This document shows positions 1 through 9,270 of a stretch of 57,991 bases of DNA, piece by piece. Each line of letters opens with the position of its first letter. Within the stretch, counting starts at the first letter, position 1. The notes under the pieces are model-generated. The model was not told the DNA's origin and searched no databases. It saw only the letters and a program-made list of their open reading frames with translations. The translations under genes and the position numbers were made by a program. Source of the stretch: Endotrypanum monterogeii (lineage: Eukaryota > Euglenozoa > Kinetoplastea > Trypanosomatida > Trypanosomatidae); contig CM007332.1 in assembly GCA_000333855.2 (NCBI GenBank), positions 156,656 to 214,646 of the forward strand. Direction: 5' to 3'.

Positions 1-291
1 GGATCCCCGGTGACCGAAAAAGGTGCGAGGGAGAGTGCAAGAGACGGAGGAGGGGGGAAGAAGTCTTGAGATAGAATCGGTGTTGTTTATCGGACCATCG
101 ATACTCAGACAGACATACAGGCAAAAGGGGAAAAAAACAGAAAATCCCGCCCGGGGGGCCCCCTCGCCTCTACAGGCCCCCGGTTTTCCCCCCGAGCCGT
201 GTTCCCTGCCCCCCGCCCCCCCCCCCCACCCGTCCCTCCCTGCTTCTCAGCTCCACTACACGCTCTCCATCCCCTCCAAGCACGCACGACA

Positions 292-332
<41 letters not shown>

Positions 333-817
333 AATACATCAAAATAGAGTGAAACGCGCCATTTGTGCGTGTAACCTGTTCAGTGTTGGAGACACTATCG
401 ATTATCCCCCCTCCCTCCCCTCCCCTCCCTCCCCTTGCGCCCCCATCATCATCATCATCTGCAAGGATCTCATCAGAAGGAAACATTGTGTACACACCCA
501 TAGGCAGAGAGAAACCCCTCCTCTCTCGGCTACCCCTCCCCTTCCCAATTTTTTTTTCTCGTTCACCTCATCTATTTCTGTTTCATTTGTGTTGTTGCTG
601 CTGGTTTTGGTGTTCGGTCCTTTGTTGTTGTTGTTGCCTCGCTGAGCATCCCTGTGTATATCTTTCTCTGGTCACTTGTACATCATATCCAAAATTTACA
701 TACACCCCGAGGTGTTGCTCTGTCTGTCTGTGTACGTCTCCCGGCAGTCCCCATCCAACCCAATTCGTCGCCTTTTTTTTTGTATCCTTCCTGTTTTCGG
801 GTAAAAATTTCTCCTAT

Positions 818-886
818 TCGTTTTTTTTTTTTTTTTGGTTTGCGTGGGTGTTTCTGTGGCGTTCTCTCTCTCACCATTCCCTTCAG
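818..886 (+). promoter_or_regulatory. Predicted spliced-leader acceptor of the PUF gene
   Basis: A long T run followed by a mixed pyrimidine tract ends at an AG at 885-886. This is the strongest polypyrimidine-AG combination upstream of the start codon. The later T run at 1022-1033 has no AG between it and the ATG, so the mature 5' end is inferred to lie upstream of it. Use of this AG would give a leader of about 190 nt. Confidence 0.45.
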
Positions 887-1035
887 ATCCCAAATTCTCT
901 CCCCCTCGCCCCCTCTGTGGCGCATACCTTCACTTCAAAGGGATAGGTGAAGACTCGTCCTTGCCGCGTTGTGTTCCTCGACGCAAGCGCTCCTTCGCAA
1001 CCACCTTCCCTCGAAACTTTATTTTTTTTTTTTGT

Positions 1036-1101
1036 ATGTGTGTGGGTGGGTGGGTGGGTGTGTACAATCTACTGCACGATGTTTGCTCAAGCCGAGAGTG
1101 A
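1036..1101 (+). promoter_or_regulatory. Upstream ORF overlapping the PUF start codon
   Basis: An ATG at 1036 opens a 21-codon frame that stops at 1101. It runs past the PUF ATG at 1079 in a different frame. If the mature mRNA starts near 887, ribosomes would meet this ATG first. It is a candidate translational brake. That it is translated is inference. Confidence 0.4.
1044..1059 (+). promoter_or_regulatory. (GGGT)4 G-quadruplex motif in the PUF leader
   Basis: Four G triplets separated by single T residues lie 20 nt before the PUF start codon on the sense strand. The pattern is a canonical short-loop quadruplex motif, and such motifs fold stably in RNA. It sits inside the overlapping upstream ORF, so both elements could limit initiation. 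Confidence 0.55.
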
Positions 1102-4100
1102 GGAGTTGCTCCATCTTCTGTCACAGGTTCGCCTCGTGGCAGACGAGGAAGAGCGTAGAGAACAGGAGCAGCATCAGTTAGACCAACTGATACAGCAACA
1201 CTTGAACACGGGGGGCGAGAACTCGATCCCCGAATATATTCCGTCATCAGAGGCACTAGGCAAAGAAGTAAATAGCGGCTGCTTTGCGAGCCGCACCGGT
1301 GGTGGTGGTGGCTCGGCCCTGGCACGATACACCGCCTCCTCCACTGCCGCCATCACAAGCAGCTGGACTGTGCATGACAACACGGAGAACACCTTCGGCA
1401 TCAGCATCGCAGCACCGAGCGGAAGCTGCCTCACCGACGATGAGCATCACCCCCACACACGTGCGATGGGCCAGCCGCCCCTGAATCAAACTCCGTCCAC
1501 GGATGTAAAATTGTTGCAACCGCCATGGAACGGAGGAAAGGAAGACGACACAAAAATACGCAACATCTCCGCGTTGCCACACGCGAAGCAACTCCATTTC
1601 GCCTCCCCCTCTGCCGCACCTCAGTCAACAGTCGCTGTGTCGCAGCAGACACCATCACCGGACGCGCGGCAATCGCTCACCCCCACCCACACACCACCCC
1701 CCCTTTACACAGCCGCGTGTGGGACCGTGGGACCGATCGCCCCGCACTCGACGAACAGTACAGCCCAAACTCTGCCAACTGCCGTCACATATGATGGGGG
1801 AGAGAACACCACCGGGGCGGTTGAGGGTGCCACGCTGAATCACCTCTGCTCGGCGAAGGTGACCTCATCGGCGCCGACCAGCTACGCAAGGAAAGATAAC
1901 ACGCCTCTGTCGGAAGGAAGACTCAATGGCAGCGCACGTGTGGCACCAGTAGCGCGGTGGGAGGGTGGCGGCGGCAGGCATGAAGACAATATCGACCTCG
2001 TCGGCGGCGTTGCTGACCGGCTGTCGGACTCCTGGACGCCGGCGCGCGACGTCGGCACCCCACACTCGGCGCTGGACGGCCCGCTCCATTCGATTGGTCC
2101 TCTACACCTTCAGCAAAGGCAAACGCACCAAATCCTTCACCCGCGCCATACATCCCCGTCCTCCCCGGCATCCGTGACGGAGGCGGCCGTGGCGCAGTTT
2201 ATTCGTGGAGGCAGCGGTTGCGATGCCCCCCACAACGCGGGTCAGGGCAGCGCGCGCCGGCTGAGTGTTGAGGCAGAGCTGACGGAGCTCCAGCGTGGTG
2301 TGTGTCCGTCTGTGGCCGGCCCAGGGGGCGCGCGGGTGCACGGAACACCAATTTTAATGGTGTCGCCGCTTCCACCTGCGTCCACAACTCCCTATCATCA
2401 GTTGCTGAGCCAACTGCGGCAGCAGAGTCCGTCACAGATCCCGGCGAGTGGCATTGGGTCTGCCCATGCTCCCTTTGTGGGCAGTGCGGCCCACGCGAAT
2501 ACGCCACCGGACCGACATCCTCTCCCATACCCCTCACATCGAACCGTGAGTGGGCCGACCGCGCTCTACACAGCCAACATCACAAGTATTCAGAGACCTC
2601 CATCGGCGGCGGCGGCGGACTCGAGCTCAGCCACCGCCCCAGCAGTTGCAGCACTCCTCCGCACACCGGACACAATTCCGAAATCCGTAACGCTGTCCTC
2701 TATCGCTGCCCACCTTCACGACGGTGTCGGCAATCGCTGCAGCCCAGACGAGACCTATGGAGCACAACCACAGACCGACGATTGTCGTCGTGTTTACGCC
2801 TCCCCTCCCGCATCTACCGCAGCACTGGAGCGGGTGTTCCGCCCCACCAGAGCTGCGCAACTGTGCTCACCTCAGTCCCCATTGCAGACCAGCCCCCCCC
2901 CTCTCTGTCACAGTGAAAACAGAAGCCTCACCGACTGAAGCCTGGCATCAAGGTCGCAGCCACCACAGGCCGGAGCAACATGTGCACACGGAGCCACCCA
3001 GCACAAGTATTACACCTGCGAGGGTTCTTCCCCCGCCACCAGCCTCGCACAAGTGTCATCAGACCCACGCGCCGACGGTCTCGATGCGCCGCTGGAGCCC
3101 TGTTGATGCGCCCCCAATCACAAACGGTGCAAGTCCCGCCACCGGCAATGTGTACAAGACGACATCCCCCCCATCCTGTAGCCTGCGTCCATCGCCGCAC
3201 CCACGCCCCTCCAACGGCAGCTCCCCAGCACTACGGCGATACACCATCATCACAACCCCCACCAGCCCCGCAACCGCCGTCACGGCCGCCAACAACGCGA
3301 GCAGCATCGGTAAGCACAGCCTGGGGAGAAGCCCTCACAGCGCCAGTGGTACATCGGCCGCTGTCAGAGGAACCTCACGCGAAGCGCGACCACGTATACA
3401 GATTTGGCATTCGACCCACACAACCAGCGGCGCGGCCCGTAGCGCCCGCGGCTCGCTGAACACCTCTACCCACCGCGCTGGCAACAGCTCAAGCCCCAGC
3501 TCCTCGCAACACCACACCAACCCTGCCAGTCAAGTCGGTCGCCAGCTGAACAACTCGTCTAACCCCGCGGTCGCAACCGTGGGGACAGGGACATCGATGG
3601 TGACCGCGGCCGCTGTTCACGCCCTTACTCAGCGCCTGCAGACTGCCGCGGCGCTCATGTTTCGGGATTCGCTACCTGTAGCGAGTGCAGCGTCAGGTGG
3701 TGGGCTTCTATCCCCTAAGACCGAGGAAGGTGTTTTCTCTGCGGTCACTGCCGTACCGGATGTGGTCTCTGCCCCGATCATTCTCGCTATGTCGCACGAT
3801 CAGCAGGGCTGCCGACTGCTGCAAGCCGTGATTGATGCAGAGTGCAACGGAGGCAAGGTGCTCGACGAGAAACACGACGAGCTCACAGCAGTCGATAATG
3901 CTGGACCTGTATCGTCGTCGATTACAGGAGCGTGCCTAGGAGAGACACGAGAGGAGATCGACACCACTATGAGTGAGCACCGACGCCGTCTTCGCGCCGA
4001 TGCCTTCGAGAGCTCCGTCGCCGTTCGCGTCGTTCTGCTGGCAATCGAACCGAAGTTGGACGCGGTCATGGCTGACGGCTACGGCAACTTCCTTCTCCAA

Positions 4101-5240
4101 AAGATCTTTGACATGGCGCCTGATGCGGAGCGTCAACGGTTGCTGCGATTGCCGTCGCTGCAACATCACCTCTGCGAGGTTGCCTGCTCCCCTCACGGCA
4201 CCTTCGCGGTGCAGCGGCTCGTCGAGACGGTGCGCAACACGGAAGAAGAACGCCTGGTATTTGTCGCATTGGAGCGTGACCTGCTGCGGCTGCTGACGAA
4301 CGCCAATGGTGGCCATGTGCTGATGAAGGTAATGGAGTGTCTTCGACGCCAGTACACCGCCTTGGCTTTTGGTGCAGGCAACATGTCAGACCCATCCTCC
4401 GTGTCCACGGCAACCTCCGCAGACGCGGTGGCGATCTCGTCGGACGAAGGTGACGCGGCGGCGTCATCGCGGCGCCTGCTGGAGGACCGGGTGGATGCGA
4501 TATACCAGGCTGTCCAGCAGCATCTGCTCTATGTTTGCCAACACAAGCAAGGATGTTGTATTGTTCAAAAGTGTCTGGACTTCCTTCATGCCTGCGCTGG
4601 GCTATCACCGGCGCCCTCCTCTGCCACAGTATCGCATATGGACTACTTCGAGAGCATGGCAGCACTTCTACTTCCACACGTTCAGGAGCTGTCAACCCAT
4701 CCCTTTGGTAACTACGTCGTTACACGTCTTGTGGACGTCTGCTACGCACGTGGCAGCACCGCCACCATCGATGCTGTGGCGGCGGTCATGCAGCAAGACC
4801 TCCTGCGGATGTGCACGAACAAGTTCGCGTCCAACGTTATTGAACACATTTTACGCCACTGCAGCGAGCGCCGCATACGGCTTCTCTGCCACTCGTTAAT
4901 GATGGCGGACCCGGCCTGCTCGACTTCACCAACCCCAAACTCTTCTGGCCCAACCGTGGCAACGATAGGGGCTGCCGGCGCCACTATCGCCCAGCTTCCT
5001 CTGACCACCGTCGTCATGGACCCGTACGGCAATTATGTGGTGCAGACGCTTCTCACCGTGGCACCAGTGGACGAGCTGATGAACACGTCCGCAGAGGGAG
5101 GTGGTATGCTACCGGTGCTTCAGCAGCTCCTGCCACTTTTGAGCTCTCGCAACTATGGACGGAAGCTGGAGACAAAGACGGAGCTGGCCTTGCTGAGGGT
5201 GGAGCAGTCTCAGCAACAACCTCAGCGGAAAAGCAGGTGA
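1079..5240 (+). CDS. PUF (Pumilio) RNA-binding protein, frameshifted
   Basis: PUF proteins bind short motifs in mRNA 3' UTRs and control stability or translation. From the ATG at 1079 one frame runs to a stop at 2938; the rest continues one frame over to 5240. The two join at a run of nine C (2893-2901), and removing one C would give about 1386 residues. A short charged helix near the N-terminus is followed by about 800 Ser/Pro/Thr-rich residues. The C-terminal PUF domain (about 3790-5180) has eight repeats, with key residues CR..Q, NF..Q, TF..Q, GH..M, CC..Q, NY..T, SN..E and NY..Q in order. Low-complexity insertions separate several repeats. An upstream GTG in frame at 947 is not a credible start. 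The family is certain; which numbered PUF this is, I cannot say. The frameshift is probably a sequencing error but could be a real lesion. Confidence 0.9.
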
Positions 5241-5593
5241 AAAATATGTTCCCTTTGTATTTCTTTTGTTCCTCGCTGCGGTCCGCGTCTTTGTGGGAGG
5301 TGGTAAGGTGTATCCATACCACGCCGGGATGTCGGTCTCCGCAAGCGAAATATCACAAAGGCGCTGAGGGGGGAGAGGAGGGGATACGTCTGCTCAGCCC
5401 AGCGGCATCGACCCCGTCATCGACGCGCCGGAAAGGTGCAGAGAAGCACTCGCACACGGCACGCACACCTCACAGATACACCCCCCCCTCCCTTCCCCCT
5501 CGGGACGCCCTCTTTCACCCTATGTCTTGATCCTTTAACTTTGATATACTTTTAACGAGTAGGGCACGATCCACGCACGTTCAATGCTTATCT

Positions 5594-5600
5594 TTCCCCT

Positions 5601-5636
<36 letters not shown>

Positions 5637-5643
5637 AGGGGAA
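5594..5643. repeat. Perfect 50-bp palindrome with (AT)14 core
   Basis: The arm TTCCCCTCCGC at 5594-5604 is the exact reverse complement of 5633-5643, and the intervening 28 bases are alternating AT. The whole 50-bp segment is therefore self-complementary, able to form a cruciform in DNA or a long hairpin in the PUF 3' UTR. Confidence 0.9.
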
Positions 5644-6266
5644 GCGCCCGTCCTGCGATGAGTCAGCGCGTGTATATGTTCAGTTAAAACCAAGCGCCTC
5701 TGTGTGTGTGTGTGTATTTCTTTTGTTTGTGGTAAGTTGCTCAAATATTGTCTCTGTGTGTAGATGTTGTATAACGAAAGGGACACAAGAGGGGTATGTG
5801 TGATGTGTCCTCTCTTCGTCCTACTCCCCCTCCCCCCCCCCTTCGGTGTTCAACAACAATACGAAGACACAAAAAAAAAAAGAAATATATATATGTGTGT
5901 GTGTGTGTGTGTCTCTCTGTACATCCGTAGCCCCTTCCCCTCTTGAGGGCAAGGAAAAAGTGATAAGAGGGGGGAAATAAAAGTATCCTGTGAATGAAGG
6001 CGATGATGCGTAAAAAAAAAAAAACTGAGAAGTGCAGCCTCAGGCATCCGCTGCGTGCCAGTCCTGGGCAAAGGTCCTTATTCGCCTCTTTTTCTAATAT
6101 CAGCCATCTACTTCTCCCTACCACCGCCACCGCCGCCGCCAGGACACTCTTCGCTAATGTGCACTCTTCACACGGTTCCCGGATATGATATGCCAACTGT
6201 GTGTATACATGCACGCACTGGCAGACTGTTGCGAATTTCCTTCACGTTTTGACCCACCCCACATAC

Positions 6267-6294
6267 TTTCCCCTCTCCAACGCATGACGCACAG
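6267..6294 (+). promoter_or_regulatory. Predicted spliced-leader acceptor of the TIP30-like gene
   Basis: A pyrimidine tract at about 6267-6278 is followed by an AG at 6293-6294, 14 nt before the ATG at 6309. A longer tract ending near 6141 is an alternative acceptor. Confidence 0.4.
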
Positions 6295-6308
6295 CATCCT
6301 CTGCAATC

Positions 6309-7475
6309 ATGGCATCCATAATCGTTGCTGGCGCCACGGGCGCTATCGGGCGTACTGTCGTACAAATGGCCATTCAACAGCCGTGGATTGGCCGCGTGGT
6401 GACACTGACACGTTCCCAAAATATCGATGCATCGAACTATGGAAACTTATTTGGCATCACAACTGCGGGCGAAGCCCAAGACAGCGCCAAAAGAGACAGC
6501 GACTCCCCTTGTGACACTCTCCTGATTGTCACGCCGGAGGAAGCTGCCAAGATAGAGCCCGTCACACTAGATTGGGAAGCCCTCACGCAGCTGTGGGTGA
6601 CGGAGCGCAACAGCCCTGGTGCTGCAACAAATGCCGCCCCAGATGCCATGGAAGCCTATCGAAACATATTCCGCGGCCACACGTGCGCTGCCATGTGCCT
6701 GGGCACCACGCGTAAGGATGCCGGGAGTGCGAGACGCTTTATCCGCTGCGACTACGACTACGTGATGGCCTTCACAGAAGCTGTGCTCATGTTCTCGGCG
6801 CCAGCTGGTCTTGCACCAGACACACTCTTGATGCATCAATTCGGTGATGAAGGTCTCACGAAGCATGCACGTGGGCCACAAAGAGTAGGGGATGGCATGG
6901 ATGCCTCCCAGTCTTCCCGCACCCTTCGTGTCTTGTGCCAGGTCAGTGCCAGCGGTGCATGCAGCAGCTCATGGTTCCTCTACATGAAAACCAAAGGCGC
7001 CGCCGATGATTCCACGGTAGAGCGGGTCTACCAGCATAACATACGCACCACCTCCAGTGCCACGCTAACACCGGTAAATCTTATTCTGCTTCGGCCTGGA
7101 CTTCTGGAGAGATATGGTAAGGCCAGGGGCAAAGAACGCCTCGCCAAACTCTTCCTGTCAGCCCTCCCAGCTGGGACCTGTGGCACCGCCATCGTCTCGT
7201 TATTTAAGCACTTCTCAACAGCAAACGACATGCGACTTGCGAGGGACGCTCCTCCTCCGCATACGCAGGCCGTGCCCGTCGAGGCTGAAGCGGAGCGAGT
7301 TCCCACCGCAGATACCTTCGTGGGGACATGCGGAAAAGAGATGCAGATGGGTACACCGTACAAGGCACCCAAGTCTACGCGCAACGCTGGCGTACCGCTC
7401 CACGAACCGCTGCCCTGCATTTTCGAAGCAGACAACTCTGCGATCAAAGATATTGCATCGCGATTGGGCCCCTGA
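6309..7475 (+). CDS. NAD(P)-binding protein, TIP30/HTATIP2-like atypical SDR
   Basis: This 388-residue protein opens with a Rossmann dinucleotide-binding motif, GATGAIG at residues 8-14, after a short beta strand. The block CLGTTR (130-135), followed by AG and then F-I-R-x-D-x-D-Y-V (144-152), is characteristic of the TIP30/HTATIP2 branch of atypical short-chain dehydrogenases. A YxxxK pair (Y225, K229) fits the SDR catalytic site. The LRPG motif near 261-264 also fits the family. The human relative is about 240 residues; here the extra length lies in insertions around 50-110 and 165-220 and in a C-terminal tail of about 80 residues. Substrate and pathway are unknown; human TIP30 has been linked to transport and transcription. 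The start is the only suitable ATG after the acceptor. No damage is visible. Confidence 0.85.
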   Translation: MASIIVAGATGAIGRTVVQMAIQQPWIGRVVTLTRSQNIDASNYGNLFGITTAGEAQDSAKRDSDSPCDTLLIVTPEEAAKIEPVTLDWEALTQLWVTERNSPGAATNAAPDAMEAYRNIFRGHTCAAMCLGTTRKDAGSARRFIRCDYDYVMAFTEAVLMFSAPAGLAPDTLLMHQFGDEGLTKHARGPQRVGDGMDASQSSRTLRVLCQVSASGACSSSWFLYMKTKGAADDSTVERVYQHNIRTTSSATLTPVNLILLRPGLLERYGKARGKERLAKLFLSALPAGTCGTAIVSLFKHFSTANDMRLARDAPPPHTQAVPVEAEAERVPTADTFVGTCGKEMQMGTPYKAPKSTRNAGVPLHEPLPCIFEADNSAIKDIASRLGP

Positions 7476-7768
7476 CATGCGTCTTGAGAGTTACCCCCAC
7501 GACCCCGACTGTATCTTCCCCGCCCCCCCCACCCCACCCCGGCCCGGCCCGCCCTCATCCCTCTCGCCCGACCCTCTCCATGCACACTCCTTTACCCGTT
7601 GGAAGCGCATAGTATCGGCACCGTGTAGCCTACAAGAACCAGAACCACAACGCTGCCCCTTATTCGCGCCACACCCTGGGAATCATCTTCGACAACCCTT
7701 AGTCTTCTGCACACACAAAAGAAAAAAAATGAACACGTCCTTCTCCGTTTACCTACACACATACGTCT

Positions 7769-7802
<34 letters not shown>

Positions 7803-7999
7803 ATACATATATCCGTCCGCACATATGTGTGCGTGTGTGTGTCCATGTATACATCCCGAGCCACATACATATTTCGCACCTATCCATCAGCAGCAAACTA
7901 TAATGTTACATCGGTATTATCTACGCCCAGATTGCTGCTGCGATCCCTCCACAGCCCATCCTGGGTGGGCTGTTTTCTCTTGTTTTTTTGTTCCGCAAC

Positions 8000-8062
8000 A
8001 TGAACGTCGGCAAGGAGGTGCACATCGCACCGCACCGCAGCTCCCTTGACGAACTCTCCTAA
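8000..8062 (+). other. 20-codon ORF in nuclease upstream region, copy 1
   Basis: ATG at 8000 to TAA at 8060-8062. All 63 bases are identical in the second repeat copy. If the nuclease mRNA begins upstream of this it is a uORF. If the acceptor is at 8125-8126, it lies outside the mRNA. I do not recognise the peptide. Confidence 0.35.
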
Positions 8063-8126
8063 CTCCTCCTACCCCACTCGCCCCTCCCCCCCCACCCTCC
8101 ACGACCCACACCCACCACCCCCTCAG
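8063..8126 (+). promoter_or_regulatory. Predicted spliced-leader acceptor of the nuclease gene
   Basis: A long C-rich pyrimidine tract ends in CCCCTCAG, AG at 8125-8126, giving a leader of about 125 nt. The same tract and AG are present in the second repeat copy (AG at 10717-10718). Confidence 0.5.
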
Positions 8127-8251
8127 CACTTAAGCTCGTCCGCCTGTTCATATCTGCCGCCCCACCACCGCATTGGCAACACACAACGGACACCCAAACA
8201 CACTCCTTCACACACACACACACACACCAAGCCTCCCCCAAAAGCACAGTC

Positions 8252-9270
8252 ATGGCCGCCGTTGCGACCCTGCGGGCGTTGATGCTAACGCTGGCGGTGG
8301 GGCTGTTGATGGCCATCCCGACGCAGGCATGGTGGGACAAGGGCCACATGGCCGTCGCCGAGATCGCGCGGCGAAACCTCAAACCCGATGTGCTGGAGAA
8401 GGTGCAAGCCTGTGCGAAAGTGCTACACAGCACAGGCCCCTTCCCCGAGAGCACCAACATCGTTGAGCTCGGCCCCTGGGCAGACGACCTCAAGTCCAAG
8501 GGTCTCACCACCATGTCCACCTGGCACTACGTCGACAACATCTACAACCCGAAGAACATCGAGATCACCATCGACCCCGTCGATAAAATCAACGTCGCCA
8601 CGGTCATTCCGCTGCTCATCAACGCCATCAAAAAAGACACCGCCAACTCCTACACCATCCCTCCTCCGTCGCGAACCTCATCCACTTCGTTGGCGATATC
8701 CACATGCCGCTGCACAGCGCCGACCTCTTCTTGCCCGAGTACCCGGAGGGCGACGATGGCGGCAACAAGCAGATGGTCATCGTCGATCAGGCTGCCGGCA
8801 AAAAGATGAAGCTGCACGCCTTCTGGGACTCCATGTGCGAGGGCCCGCAGGACAAATCGGTGCGCCCGCTCAGCGAAGTCGACTACGAGGAGCTGTCCAA
8901 ATTCGTGGACGAACTCATCGCGAACTATGCCTTCGAGAAAAAGCAAACGGAACTCACCATCCCAGAAGAAATGGCCCGCGAGAGCTACGATCTGGCGGTC
9001 AAGCACGTCTACCCGGGCATCTCCGACGGCAAGGTGCTGACGAGTGAGTACATGACAAACGGCAAGAACCTTGCCCGCGGTCGCGTTACTCTGGCCGGCT
9101 ACCGGCTCGCCAACATCCTCAACGACGCCCTCGCCGAAGTGTCGCTCGACACCATCCTGGACGGACTGGAGAACACCCAAGAGAGTAGCAAAGCCAGCAG
9201 CAGCGCTGCCTTCAGCACTGCCTCTCTATTGTGGTTGGCGTGTGTCAGCGTGGTGTATCTGTGCCTGTAG
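8252..9270 (+). CDS. P1/S1-type class I nuclease (3'-nucleotidase/nuclease), frameshifted
   Basis: This family uses three zinc ions to cut single-stranded nucleic acid and remove 3'-phosphates. In trypanosomatids, surface or secreted forms help salvage purines. Residues 1-26 form a signal peptide; the mature protein would begin WWDKGH, with Trp+1 and His+6 as zinc ligands as in nuclease P1. Other ligands visible are Asp in PWADD (about 78), His in WHYVD (92), HFVGDIHMPLH (two His and an Asp), and His and Asp in LHAFWD. The first frame runs from the ATG to about 8660; the second continues from about 8660 to 9270. One base appears missing (or two extra) between SYTI and SVANLIHF at about 8652-8672, not in a long homopolymer. 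The corrected length would be about 339 residues. The C-terminal 20 residues are hydrophobic, a likely membrane anchor. All nine zinc ligands survive across the two frames. Confidence 0.9.

Larger units (their letters stand above)
1..1078 (+). other. Spacer and leader upstream of the PUF gene
   Basis: No credible gene lies here. The stretch is pyrimidine-rich on the + strand, with C runs near 200-230 and 400-430, a (TA)n tract at 295-328, and T runs near 770, 820 and 1022. This is typical of the spacer and trans-splice acceptor zone upstream of a + strand trypanosomatid gene. The first eight to ten bases match a common plasmid polylinker (see findings). Short reading frames here are composed of low-complexity residues. 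Confidence 0.7.
5241..6308 (+). other. PUF 3' UTR and spacer
   Basis: No gene seen. It holds a 50-bp palindrome around a (TA)n core, a (TG)n tract near 5700, a (TA)n(TG)n tract near 5886-5912, an A run near 6011 and, before the next gene, pyrimidine-rich DNA. Confidence 0.7.
7933..8242 (+). repeat. Direct repeat, copy 1 (nuclease leader)
   Basis: About 300 bases here recur at 10511-10812 in the same orientation. Most of the repeat is identical; differences are concentrated in the C-rich stretch at 8074-8100 and a (CA)n expansion at 8212-8227. The repeat ends about ten bases before the nuclease ATG. It contains a hairpin (7951-7958 pairing with 7966-7973), a T-rich tract, a 20-codon ORF and a probable splice acceptor. 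Confidence 0.9.
7476..8251 (+). other. TIP30-like 3' UTR and nuclease upstream region
   Basis: No full gene seen. The left half holds C-rich tracts (7520-7570) and a (TA)n/(TG)n patch near 7768-7850. The right half (7933-8242) is the first copy of a duplicated segment that leads to the nuclease start codon. Confidence 0.7.

Noticed and set aside
947..1078. N-terminal extension of the PUF protein
   Set aside because: It starts at GTG and translates a T run and the G-quadruplex; the first ATG in frame is 1079.
7951..7993. Hairpin plus T tract as a bacterial-type terminator
   Set aside because: The genome is eukaryotic; the T tract fits a trans-splice pyrimidine tract better.
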